NCBI RefSeq assembly: GCF_965232925.1
Contig: NZ_CBDDRA010000003.1
Span: 1 to 64,000, forward strand
DNA: 64,000 nucleotides
Source of the DNA: Tumidithrix helvetica
GTDB taxonomy: Bacteria > Cyanobacteriota > Cyanobacteriia > Pseudanabaenales > Pseudanabaenaceae
Reading direction: 5' to 3'
Shown here: positions 17,841 through 26,252 of the stretch, piece after piece
Layout of the letters: each line of letters starts with the position of its first letter
Numbering within the stretch: position 1 is the stretch's first letter
The notes under the pieces: model-generated
The model's input: the letters and a program-made list of their open reading frames with translations, nothing else
What the model was told of the DNA's origin: nothing
The model's database searches: none
Program-made: the position numbers and the translations under genes

Positions 17841-19019
17841 ATGATAACTGACATAATGCCTGACCTCATGATTTCTACTTTACCTAACACCAGTGAATCT
17901 AGATCGATCGCGGTTATCTTACAAAACGATTCCACCATATCGCGCAGCTATGAAATTGCGATCGCTTCCCATAGTCTGCCGCATTTAGGTACAAAGCTCA
18001 GGGATTTAGGATTAGGCAAAAAAAGTCAAAAAGTCTTAATTGTTTCCAATCCCGTAATTTTTAAGCATTATGGGGATGCCGTCCAAACCTCTTTGCAAGA
18101 TTCTGGGTTTGCGGTGGCTAAGGTGATTTTGCCTGCGGGCGAACGTTACAAAACCGCCAAGTCCTTGCAATCGATCTATGATGCGGCGCTTACCCATCGC
18201 ATGGAGCGATCGTCGCTGATTGTGGCTCTGGGTGGGGGTGTAGTCGGAGATATGGCGGGTTATGCTGCTGCTACATGGTTGCGGGGGATCGAACTTGTCC
18301 AAGTACCTACAACGCTCCTAGCTATGGTTGACTCGGCGATAGGGGGGAAAACAGGGATTAACCATCCTCAAGGCAAAAATTTAATTGGGGCATTTTACCA
18401 GCCACGCCTAGTGTGGATCGATCCAACTGTACTGCGAACCTTGCCCGCCCGTGAACTGCGTGCTGCGATGGCAGAGGTGATTAAATATGGCGTGATTTGG
18501 GATCGAGACTTGTTCGCAAAGCTGCTCGCTAGCCCTCGCCTCGACCAACTGCGCTATATCAAGCCCGAGCTGTTAGATACCATTTTGTATGCCTGTGCTA
18601 AGGCAAAAGCCGAAGTTGTATCAAAAGATGAAAAAGAGGGTAATCTCAGGGCAATTTTAAACTATGGTCATACAATTGGTCATGCGGTTGAAATGGTCAC
18701 AAACTATCGTACGTTTAATCATGGGGAGGCAGTGGGAATTGGCATGGTGGCGGCTGGGGCGATCGCCTTAGAACTAGGTCTTTGGACGCAAACAGAACAC
18801 GAGCAACAGTTATCTTTAATTGCAAAAGCTCATTTGCCGCAATCTTTACCAACAGACATTGACCTAGAGCAAATTATCGGAGCCCTATCATTAGATAAAA
18901 AAGTGTCAGCAGGAAAGATTCAATTTATTCTTCCGACAGCGATCGGTACTGTAAAGGTGACTGACCAAGTTAGTTCAGAAGTTGTTCGCAAAGTTTTACG
19001 ACAAATCTTGACACAGTAG
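17841..19019 (+). CDS. aroB: 3-dehydroquinate synthase
   Basis: Second enzyme of the shikimate pathway, converting DAHP to 3-dehydroquinate with NAD and a metal ion. Visible motifs are ALGGGVVGDMAGYAAATWLRG, PTTLLAMVDSAIGGKTGIN, the metal-binding ILNYGHTIGHAVE and HGEAVGIGM. At 392 aa it is about 30 residues longer than usual at the N-terminus; ATGs at 17856 and 17868 are in frame and may be the true start. Downstream lies a weak stem (19080-19099) and then infC. Confidence 0.96.
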   Translation: MITDIMPDLMISTLPNTSESRSIAVILQNDSTISRSYEIAIASHSLPHLGTKLRDLGLGKKSQKVLIVSNPVIFKHYGDAVQTSLQDSGFAVAKVILPAGERYKTAKSLQSIYDAALTHRMERSSLIVALGGGVVGDMAGYAAATWLRGIELVQVPTTLLAMVDSAIGGKTGINHPQGKNLIGAFYQPRLVWIDPTVLRTLPARELRAAMAEVIKYGVIWDRDLFAKLLASPRLDQLRYIKPELLDTILYACAKAKAEVVSKDEKEGNLRAILNYGHTIGHAVEMVTNYRTFNHGEAVGIGMVAAGAIALELGLWTQTEHEQQLSLIAKAHLPQSLPTDIDLEQIIGALSLDKKVSAGKIQFILPTAIGTVKVTDQVSSEVVRKVLRQILTQ

Positions 19020-19251
19020 GCTGTTCTTCGTACTATATTTAAACGCTTATGTCAAGTGTTTAATGTCTGTCTTTCATTTACCTCATAACTCTTTGAGGTT
19101 TACCAGCACTAAGTTCAACCTTAAATCCAGTAACATTAGGTTCGATAGCACCTACGTTTTATACTGGTATACCTCAATTATTGTAAATTCCTCGTAATCA
19201 AGTAAACCCTAAGTAAATATCAATCACACTGAAGTATATACTCAATTTTTC

Positions 19252-19776
19252 ATGAATAAAAAGCCCAGCAGAGACCTTCCAACCATCAATGAACGTATTC
19301 GGTTTCCCAAAATTCGAGTGATCGATGTTGAAGGAGGTCAATTAGGCATATTGACTCCCAGAGAAGCTCTCAAACTAGCTGAAGAAAAAGAACTGGATCT
19401 TGTGCTCGTTAGTGATAAGGCAGATCCACCCGTTTGCCGAATCATGGACTATGGCAAATTTAAGTTTGAACAAGAGAAAAAAGCTAGGGAAGCTCGTAAA
19501 AAGCAACATACAGCTGATGTCAAAGAAGTGAAGATGCGGTATAAAATTGAACCCCATGATTACCAAGTACGCATCAACCACGCCGAACGATTTCTCAAGG
19601 ATGGAGACAAGGTAAAGGCTACAGTCATGTTTCGGGGGCGAGAAATCCAGCACGCCGATCTGGCTGAAGATTTACTAAATCGGATGGCAGTCGATCTACA
19701 GGGTGTCGCCGAGATTCAACAGCCCCCAAAACGAGAAGGACGCAATATCACCATGCTTATGGCTCCCAAGAAATAG
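19252..19776 (+). CDS. infC: Translation initiation factor IF-3
   Basis: 174-aa factor that binds the 30S subunit and checks start codon choice. Both domains are present: N-terminal INERIRFPKIRVIDVEGGQ and LGILTPREAL, linker rich in lysine, and C-terminal KEVKMRYKIEPHDYQVR and VMFRGREIQH. The start appears to be ATG rather than the ATT used by many bacteria. The rpmI-rplT genes that often follow infC are not here. A bidirectional terminator follows. Confidence 0.96.
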   Translation: MNKKPSRDLPTINERIRFPKIRVIDVEGGQLGILTPREALKLAEEKELDLVLVSDKADPPVCRIMDYGKFKFEQEKKAREARKKQHTADVKEVKMRYKIEPHDYQVRINHAERFLKDGDKVKATVMFRGREIQHADLAEDLLNRMAVDLQGVAEIQQPPKREGRNITMLMAPKK

Positions 19777-19822
19777 CGATCGCTACCTGTTGATTACTAG
19801 TTGATTTAAGACGCGATCGCAG

Positions 19823-19858
19823 AAAAAGGATAGCAATTCAATGAATTGCTATCCTTTC
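19823..19858. terminator. Bidirectional terminator between infC and PilP-like gene
   Basis: AAAAAGGATAGCAATTC (from 19823) pairs with GAATTGCTATCCTTT (to 19857) across a three-base loop. A runs on the left and T runs on the right allow it to end both the rightward infC and the leftward gene. Confidence 0.85.
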
Positions 19859-19913
19859 TAATTGGAACTATTTTTTAGGTTTAGCTAGACCCTTAAGAAA
19901 CTTGACGAAAGAC

Positions 19914-20741
19914 TTATCGAAGTGTAGGAGGCATAATCACCCCAGGTGAAGGAACTCCAGTATTTGCAGAGGCAGGGGTAGCAACAGGATTTGTATTAGA
20001 GTTAGAGACCACTTGCGATACTGCTCCAACAGGGCGCATCACCTCGACGCCATTTTGCTGAAGTACAACAACAGGTGTTGAATAAGATGTCTCAATACGT
20101 TTCACTAAAACGAGACCACCAGCAATTCGCTGTCCAACTCTGACATATCTAGAAGTAGGATCGCCAGGGGAAGTTAAAATTGCAAAGCGGGTTCCGCCCA
20201 TCTCGATCGTACCTGATACATTCACAGCCTCTGCCTCTTCTGTGCGAGGTGGTAAAGGTCTAGGCGTAGCAACCCTGATCTGAGGGTTGATTGGAGCAAC
20301 AGGTTTAGGAGCGGTTAGGACTTTAACATCTGGTAGCGGAATCAACCCAGGGATCGCTAAGAATGGATCTTGTCGTTGATTGCCCGCCTTATTCATGATT
20401 TGAGTTAACAAATCTACTCTGCTTTGCTTATCAGTAGTCGGAGTGAGTTCAGTATTCTTACCTGTCACAAAAGATGTTTGAAATACAGGTGCCTTTGTTG
20501 CTGCAGCGGTTGGCTGAACAGGGGGGGCAGTCTCGCCGATCGCGGGTGGAAGTTGCTTACCTTGGGCTAGTAGAGTTTTAAGGTTTTCGCAGTCCGTACC
20601 TGCTTTGTACTTTTTAGTAGTAGCAAGCCCCGTTTTTTTATCTAAAAAGTTACACTCTACAACATCAAGATCGCCACTAGGACAACCATGTAGTAGAGCA
20701 GAGGTAGCAATCACAATCCCAGCTAAATAAATAGTCCGCAT
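19914..20741 (-). CDS. Secreted PilP-like lipoprotein, proline-rich
   Basis: 275-aa protein with a signal peptide and lipobox LLHGC, then a Cys-containing segment, a long Pro/Thr/Ala linker, RQDPFLAIPGL and a C-terminal small beta domain (MGGTRFAILTSPG to QQNGVEVMRPVG). That beta domain with the preceding DPF motif resembles PilP-like secretin partners of type IV pili, but no pilM-Q genes are near, so I call it PilP-like only. AAGGAG seven bases before the ATG at 20741 fixes the start; the longer frame to 20771 has no ribosome site. Confidence 0.6.
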   Translation of the reverse strand: MRTIYLAGIVIATSALLHGCPSGDLDVVECNFLDKKTGLATTKKYKAGTDCENLKTLLAQGKQLPPAIGETAPPVQPTAAATKAPVFQTSFVTGKNTELTPTTDKQSRVDLLTQIMNKAGNQRQDPFLAIPGLIPLPDVKVLTAPKPVAPINPQIRVATPRPLPPRTEEAEAVNVSGTIEMGGTRFAILTSPGDPTSRYVRVGQRIAGGLVLVKRIETSYSTPVVVLQQNGVEVMRPVGAVSQVVSNSNTNPVATPASANTGVPSPGVIMPPTLR

Positions 20742-21090
20742 AGAACTTCTCCTTAATTGCCGATACCGCATAGAGTATGCGATAAATAATTGTCCAATTT
20801 CGACTGCAAGATTGTAGAGCTATATTGCAAATTTAGCAATCATTAATATTATCTGTTTGATTTGGGCTGGTTTGGCAAAAAACTTAAAATATGTACTTAT
20901 CATCAAGCTTTAAGGTATCTAGGATATGCTTGTATGCAAGCGCTACTTGGATTCAATATCGTCAATTCTTAATAATTCTCAAATTTTAAACACGCTACTT
21001 TCAAGAAACTTTGTCAAAAACATTTATTTAAGAACCTCACCCAAGTTTTGAAACATATAAATTTCCTATAAATCCACGAGATGTAAAAAG
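20742..21090. other. Divergent promoter region, no gene seen
   Basis: AT-rich gap between the leftward PilP-like gene and the rightward DUF2301 gene. It has two small stems, ATTGC-N7-GCAAT near 20824 and GCTTG-TATG-CAAGC at 20928-20941. No ORF or recognised RNA. Confidence 0.4.
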
Positions 21091-21768
21091 ATGCAAACGA
21101 TCGACTCAAAAGTTTATCCAGAAGTTTATCAAGGGCAGTTTGGTACATTTACAATTACTGATCGCGATCGCCAAGGGGTCATAATTTATCGCAGTGCTTT
21201 GATGGTTGCAGCAATCAGTTTTTGCATTGCTACTTTTGTGGCGTTATCCCAATTAGGCAGCGATCGAAGTTCAAATTTGAGTGCTTTAAATTTAGTGACT
21301 TGGCTGTATATCAGCTTCTCGATCGCCTTAGGTATTGCGCTTGCCACCATTCATATCTACCTTGCGATTTTGCATAGAGCTTTACAAATATTTTTAGCGA
21401 TTGGAAGCGTAGCAGCGATCGCACTGGCATTCCAAAACCCCGAGCCTCTCGCTCTAGTCGTCTATCAACAACCAATTACGCTTTTAGGTATAGGCTTTAC
21501 CTTTGTCGCTTTAACAGGCATCTTTTTTAAAGAAGCTTTTTGCTTTAATCGATTTGAGACAAAAATTCTAACTTTGTTAGTGCCATTGTTGCTTTTAGGT
21601 CATCTGGTCGGTGGGCTACCACAATCTGTAGAGTCGATTCTATTAGCCGCCTGGTCGGGATTATTTTTTGTCTTTGCCTTACGCAAAACGGTTCAACCCC
21701 TTCCAGATGATATTGGTGACAAATCAGTATTTGACTATCTAAAAACGCAAAATTCAACTGCCAACTAA
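21091..21768 (+). CDS. DUF2301 membrane protein
   Basis: 225-aa integral membrane protein with about six to seven helices and the conserved N-terminus VYQGQFGTFTITDRDR and central GIFFKEAFCFNRFETK, which mark the cyanobacterial/plastid DUF2301 family. Function is unknown. It is followed 26 bp later by a methyltransferase gene on the same strand, so the two may be co-transcribed. Confidence 0.85.
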   Translation: MQTIDSKVYPEVYQGQFGTFTITDRDRQGVIIYRSALMVAAISFCIATFVALSQLGSDRSSNLSALNLVTWLYISFSIALGIALATIHIYLAILHRALQIFLAIGSVAAIALAFQNPEPLALVVYQQPITLLGIGFTFVALTGIFFKEAFCFNRFETKILTLLVPLLLLGHLVGGLPQSVESILLAAWSGLFFVFALRKTVQPLPDDIGDKSVFDYLKTQNSTAN

Positions 21769-21794
21769 ATAAGCCAATTGCCCATCAACTGACC

Positions 21795-22496
21795 ATGTAT
21801 AGCGTTCTAACATCACAGCCCCATGATTGGACAAGCCAGATTGAAACGGTCAGACAGAGATTCGATCGCGAATTTAGGCAAGATGCTTTCGATCTCCCCC
21901 CCGAAGTCGAAGCAATGCCACTATTTCGAGAATGGATCGGTCACGCGCTTGCGGCTAAGATTACTTCTCCTTTTTGGGAATTAGCCCAGTTTAAAAAAAA
22001 TCAACGATGTCTAGACATTGGCTGTGGTGTGAGCTTTTTGATCTACGGTTGGCGCGACTGGGAAACTTATTTTTATGGACAAGAAGTTAGCTTTGTAGCG
22101 CGAGATGCCCTAAATACGCGGGGATCGCAGCTAAATTCCAAGTTATTTAAAGGCGTACAAACGGGTGCAGCCCATCAGCTACAGTATGAAAATGCTACCT
22201 TCGATCGCGCGATCGCCACGGGATTTAGCTGTTACTATCCGCCCGAATATTGGAAACTGGTTTTGCGAGAGGTAAAACGCGTGCTAAAGCCAGACGGGAT
22301 TTTGATATTTGACGCGATCGATCCAGACACTGAAATCGCCGAGAATTGGGCGATTTTAGAAATGTACCTCGGCGCAGAAGTATTCTTGTCCCCCTTGCAG
22401 CAATTTACAGAACTTGTCAAAGAGGTTGGAGGCAAAGTTACAGCAACAAAGACAGGCGCATTATTTCAAATGTATCAAGTCAGTTTTAATTTGTAG
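21795..22496 (+). CDS. Class I SAM-dependent methyltransferase
   Basis: 233-aa Rossmann-fold methyltransferase. RCLDIGCGVSFLIYG is motif I for SAM binding, TFDRAIATGFSCYYP the post-II region, and LREVKRVLKPDGILIFDAI motif III, as in UbiE/type 11 enzymes. The substrate is not apparent. It lies directly after the DUF2301 gene and eight bases before the decayed lipoprotein copy. Confidence 0.8.
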   Translation: MYSVLTSQPHDWTSQIETVRQRFDREFRQDAFDLPPEVEAMPLFREWIGHALAAKITSPFWELAQFKKNQRCLDIGCGVSFLIYGWRDWETYFYGQEVSFVARDALNTRGSQLNSKLFKGVQTGAAHQLQYENATFDRAIATGFSCYYPPEYWKLVLREVKRVLKPDGILIFDAIDPDTEIAENWAILEMYLGAEVFLSPLQQFTELVKEVGGKVTATKTGALFQMYQVSFNL

Positions 22497-22504
22497 TCTC
22501 CTCT

Positions 22505-22781
22505 ATGCTTTTAGCCCTAGTCGCTACATCCCTGAGTATCAGCTCAGTTGCTTTTGGAGAAAGTCAGGTTGAAAACAAGGCAGCTCAATGCAATAAGTTC
22601 ACTAAAATTGCCAATAAAGGGCAGGCAATTTTGACGGGTAATAGTGCAACTAAAAGTCCCTCAGACATTAGTCGAATTGCCGATCGCTTGGAAATAAAAG
22701 ATCGCGAACCATATGCAGCAAATTGGGTCCAAAAGAGAAGCGATCGATGTTGAATTTAAAAAATATCGTACTGATAGTTAG
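22505..22781 (+). pseudogene. Decayed duplicate of the lipoprotein gene at 23063
   Basis: The first part reads LALVATSLS, AAQCNKFTKIANKGQAIL and PSDISRIADRL, closely matching the downstream gene, but the lipobox Cys is replaced by Phe (SVAFGES). After about residue 60 the central helical region is missing. The frame in use stops at 22753, while a shifted frame reads QQIGSKREAIDVEFKKYRTDS up to a stop at 22779-22781 and matches the C-terminus of the intact copy. It is therefore an internally deleted, frameshifted paralogue, and an 82-aa product is probably not functional. Confidence 0.8.
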
Positions 22782-23062
22782 TTCCTTCAGCGCCAAAAAC
22801 TGATTTGCTTCATAGAATACTTTGAGCTCCAAGAGTCTCTCTCAGAATTAAGAGCGAGGTAAGAACTTAATTAATCTTTAAAAATCGCTTTGCTTACGAA
22901 CTGAAGTGACTCAATACATTGCAAATTCGGGACGATCTCAAAGTAGCGAACGATCGCCTGTTTGTACGAGCTTGATAAGTTCTATGTTCGAGGGAAGTAC
23001 CTAGAGACTCTGAATTGGTTGTACTATGCTATTCTTTCATTGCCAAAGTTTGAGGTCTAACC

Positions 23063-23494
23063 ATGCTTGCACTTAAAAAATTTGTATCTTTAGCCCTAGT
23101 CGCTACATCCCTAAGCACTCTCACCGTTGCTTGTGGCGAAAGTAAGGTCGCTCAGTGTAATAAGTTTTCGGAAATTGCCAATAAGGGACAGGCAATTTTT
23201 TCGGGTAAGAGTGCGCCTAAAAACCCCTCAGATCTTAGTCAAATTGCCGATCAGGTTGACAAGCTTAAGAGCGAGTTGGATGGAATTAAATTTGGCGATG
23301 AAAAGCTGCAATCCTTTCAAAAGCAGTATTCTGAACTGATGAGCAGTCTTGTGACGGATATGCGAGGACTCGTGAAAGCCGTAGAGTCAAAAAATGCAGC
23401 AGAACTGCAAAAGATCGCCAAAAATATGCAGGAAATCGGGCCAAAGGGCGTTGCGATTGACACTGATTTTAAAAAATATTGTACTAGCAACTAA
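23063..23494 (+). CDS. Small helical lipoprotein
   Basis: 143-aa predicted lipoprotein: signal peptide with lipobox LTVAC, an early Cys (AQCNKF), an amphipathic helical body rich in Lys and Glu, and a C-terminal Cys in KKYCTSN that could pair with the early one. The family occurs in cyanobacteria with no known function. It lies 281 bp after its decayed duplicate, which points to a tandem duplication. The leftward gene at 59783 has the same plan (lipobox, early Cys, late Cys). Confidence 0.75.
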   Translation: MLALKKFVSLALVATSLSTLTVACGESKVAQCNKFSEIANKGQAIFSGKSAPKNPSDLSQIADQVDKLKSELDGIKFGDEKLQSFQKQYSELMSSLVTDMRGLVKAVESKNAAELQKIAKNMQEIGPKGVAIDTDFKKYCTSN

Positions 23495-23859
23495 ATGTCC
23501 AAACTCCCTGAAATCATTGCTTTTGCCTATTATTTAAATACACAGTAGACAAGATGGACACCTAAAATATAAGGCGCCCGAACTACTTTCAGTTATTTAT
23601 CATGGTAACTTCGTAAAGCTTAATCAGTTAGGCTATACTTTAAGTTACTATTGCTTTTACATTAATTATTTGATTGATGTAAAGAGGATGGCAGGCTTAA
23701 TATCTTGCAAAAACAATCCCCAAGCAATTGTGAAGGGGGAGTATCTCTTTCTTATCCAAACAAAAATAATGCCTTTCAAAAATTCAAAGGTTTGATACTG
23801 AAGATGTCTTGAATTGGCACATTATTTTTTATTATCCAAACAACTTAACCTGCTAGATC
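23495..23859. other. Gap before response regulator gene
   Basis: No gene seen. It contains one stem, TCCCC (23717-23721) with GGGGA (23736-23740), followed by a pyrimidine-rich stretch, either a weak terminator for the lipoprotein gene or part of the regulator leader. The rest is AT-rich. Confidence 0.4.
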
Positions 23860-24537
23860 ATGAGAATTTTGCTTGTAGAAGATGATGCCATCCTTGCTGA
23901 GACATTGGCTGAGATTCTTACAGGTCATCACTGTATCGTCGATATTGCCGAAGACGGAGAAATGGGCTGGGAGAAATCTCAAAGTAACGAATACAATCTG
24001 ATTTTGTTAGACGTTATGCTCCCTAAGCTCGATGGGATTGGTCTGTGTCGTCGCCTGCGATCGCACAATAATACCGTACCAATTTTATTGATTACGGCTT
24101 TAGACACCAGTTCTGATAAGGTAAAAGGTCTTGATGCGGGCGCTGATGACTATGTCGTTAAACCGATCGATCCACCAGAATTGATGGCACGTATTCGTGC
24201 TTTATCCCGTCGCGCCAGTATTGGTGAGGCGACAATTTTGCAGTGGGGTGACTTGCAAGTCGATCTTGGCGTCCATGAAGTTACCTATGAAGGGCAATCC
24301 TTACATTTAACGCCAAAAGAGTACAACATCTTAGAGTTACTGTTGCACAATGGTCGGCAAGTGGTCAGACGGATCACGATTGTCGAACATGTTTGGTCTT
24401 TGGAAGATCCACCTAGAGAAGATACGATCAATGCCACAATCAAGAGTCTGCGGAATAAACTCAAGTCTGTAGGTGCACCTCGCAATCTCATTGAAACAAT
24501 TCATGGCGTGGGCTACCGACTCAAACAAGTCCCTTAA
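23860..24537 (+). CDS. OmpR/PhoB-family response regulator
   Basis: 225-aa two-component regulator. The receiver has LLVEDDAILAE (acidic pocket), the phospho-acceptor Asp in LILLDVMLPKLDG (about residue 52), ITALD and the switch Lys in DYVVKPID. The C-terminal winged helix has LTPKEYNILELLL and a recognition helix in DTINATIKSLRNKLK, ending GVGYRLKQ. No histidine kinase gene is adjacent; instead a Tat-exported binding protein follows 18 bp later, suggesting a shared signal. Confidence 0.93.
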   Translation: MRILLVEDDAILAETLAEILTGHHCIVDIAEDGEMGWEKSQSNEYNLILLDVMLPKLDGIGLCRRLRSHNNTVPILLITALDTSSDKVKGLDAGADDYVVKPIDPPELMARIRALSRRASIGEATILQWGDLQVDLGVHEVTYEGQSLHLTPKEYNILELLLHNGRQVVRRITIVEHVWSLEDPPREDTINATIKSLRNKLKSVGAPRNLIETIHGVGYRLKQVP

Positions 24538-24555
24538 GTTTGGGCATAAATTTGA

Positions 24556-25920
24556 GTGGTGAAGCGACTCTCTAGGCGCAGATTTCTCTTAAGATGTGGA
24601 GCAACTGCGGCAGGAACTTGGTTTTTATCAAGCTGTACGGGCGATCTCAAATCAACCGAACAGTTTCAAAAACTAGCGGATGTCAATAGTACAGATATTC
24701 CTGAAACTAATCAAGCCAAACTTGGCTTGATTGCCTCCATAGAATCGGCTCCCTTGATTGTTGCTAAACATCGATACTTTTTCGCGAAGTATGGCATGAG
24801 TAAGGTAGACCTGCTCGACCAGTCTTCTTACAAAAGGTTGTGCGAAAACATTGAGATGGGTGGGGCGAAAGACGGCTTAGATGGGGGGCAATTTTTGAGT
24901 CCCCTACCCGAACTGTTGAATGAAGGTGCGATCGCCAAATTCAACCCTAAAACACCAATGTATGTGCTCTCGCGACTGAATGCCCAGGGCACAGGTGTTG
25001 TACTGAGTCAAAAACTTCAGAAATTTGGCATTACGGTGGATGGCTCGTTTTTACAGCCGATCCTCTATGTCACCAAAGCTTTGGGTAAATCGTTTAAATG
25101 TGCTGTTGTTTCAAGGCAAAGCAGTCACGAACTATGGCTACGCTATTGGTTAGCGGCATCAGGTATTCACCCCGATCGGCATATGGAAATGGTCGTGCTG
25201 CCACTGAGCGAAATGCGATCGCAACTCAACTCAGACAAAATCGATCTAGTTTGTATTAGCGATCCTTGGGAGACTGAAATTGTCAATAGCAAACAAGGGT
25301 TTACGGCTACTACCACAGGAGAAATTTGGGAAAATCATCCTGGGTCTGTTTTTGCCATGCGTGCCGAATGGGTCGATCGATACCCTAAAGCCACTCAAGC
25401 TTTACTCAAAGCAATCATGGAGGCGCAAATGTGGTGCGATCGACCAGAAAACTATGAGGAAATGTGCCATTTGATTGCTTCACATATTTATCCCAAGTTT
25501 AAAATCCCTCCCTTTAAAGAGATTGCTTCTAGACAGGTTAATCTCAAAAGTTTTGTAGAAAAGGTCAAAGGCAAGTTTGATTATGGAGATGGTCGTACAG
25601 GTCGCAATTCAAATTTGGCGATAAAATTTTGGTCAAATGAGGGGATTTCTGTCTCCTATCCATTTAAAAGTCACGATCTTTGGTTTCTGACTGAAAACAT
25701 TCGTTGGGGAATGCTCCCACCTACGCTTGAGGTGAAGGAAATTGTGAATGCGGTTAATCGCGAAGATCTCTGGCGCGAAGCAGCAAAGTCTTTGGGTGTC
25801 CCAGACACGGTAATTCCAGCAACTACCTCACGCGGGATTGAAACTTTTTTTGATGGGGTGCAATTCGATCCAGAGCATCCTGATGATTATCTGCACAGTC
25901 TTAAGATTAAGAATGTCTAG
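24556..25920 (+). CDS. Tat-exported NrtA/CmpA-type solute-binding protein
   Basis: 454-aa protein with a twin-arginine signal SRRRFLLRCG followed by a lipobox-like LSSC, so probably exported folded and lipid-anchored. The body resembles nitrate/bicarbonate binding proteins: KLGLIASIESAPLIVAKHRYFF, DGGQFLSPLPELLNEGA, SHELWLRYWLAASGIHPD and CISDPWETEIV. A GTG at 24556 or the next GTG at 24559 is the start. No permease or ATPase gene accompanies it; its only close partner is the response regulator 18 bp upstream. It may be a ligand sensor rather than a transport part, which is inference. Confidence 0.8.
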   Translation: MVKRLSRRRFLLRCGATAAGTWFLSSCTGDLKSTEQFQKLADVNSTDIPETNQAKLGLIASIESAPLIVAKHRYFFAKYGMSKVDLLDQSSYKRLCENIEMGGAKDGLDGGQFLSPLPELLNEGAIAKFNPKTPMYVLSRLNAQGTGVVLSQKLQKFGITVDGSFLQPILYVTKALGKSFKCAVVSRQSSHELWLRYWLAASGIHPDRHMEMVVLPLSEMRSQLNSDKIDLVCISDPWETEIVNSKQGFTATTTGEIWENHPGSVFAMRAEWVDRYPKATQALLKAIMEAQMWCDRPENYEEMCHLIASHIYPKFKIPPFKEIASRQVNLKSFVEKVKGKFDYGDGRTGRNSNLAIKFWSNEGISVSYPFKSHDLWFLTENIRWGMLPPTLEVKEIVNAVNREDLWREAAKSLGVPDTVIPATTSRGIETFFDGVQFDPEHPDDYLHSLKIKNV

Positions 25921-25921
25921 C

Positions 25922-25980
25922 ACTTCGGGCTGAGCGCGTACAGCGCTGTCCTAAGCTAGTCAAAGGGAGCCTGTCGAAGT
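25922..25980. repeat. Interrupted palindrome after binding-protein gene
   Basis: ACTTCG (25922-25927) and CGAAGT (25975-25980) bound a segment with an inner stem AGCGC-GTACA-GCGCT (25933-25947). It begins one base after the stop codon region of the binding-protein gene and resembles the short TTCGACT-type palindromic repeats common in cyanobacterial gaps. It may act as a terminator structure although no T run follows. Confidence 0.55.
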
Positions 25981-25997
25981 ACCGAAATCCAAATCTC

Positions 25998-26096
25998 ATA
26001 CCAATTTCACTTGAAATTGCGACAGATCGGGTTTTGTGTTACGCACGGAGTGCGGTCTTTTCAAAAAGATGCGTTGTCACTTTTTGAAAATGGTAT
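25998..26096 (-). repeat. Dispersed palindromic element, copy B
   Basis: Bounded by ATACCA and TGGTAT and in the opposite orientation to copy A; by eye it matches the reverse complement of copy A over nearly its whole length. The arms TTTTCAAAAA (26058-26067) and TTTTTGAAAA (26081-26090) are the same as in A. The second hairpin reads CGCAC-GGA-GTGCG where A has CGCGC and GCGCG, a paired change. Confidence 0.85.
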
Positions 26097-26252
26097 CACA
26101 AGCAATTTAGGATTGCTAGCTTGAGGAAATGGCATAGGATTTGGAATATGCGCCTTGAGTTGAGTGCATCAGATTGTTAAACAAGTTGATATAGTGTAGG
26201 GACTGCATTTTTGACCGAGTCTATCCTCTCTACAAATCTATCGCTAGTCTCT

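Noticed and set aside
23600..23720. NtcA site before the response regulator
   Set aside because: GTA followed eight bases later by TAC with a suitable -10 was looked for but not found in a convincing form.
25998..26096. Palindromic copies as simple terminators
   Set aside because: No T run follows any copy, and copies lie upstream as well as downstream of genes, so mobile or structural repeats fit better.
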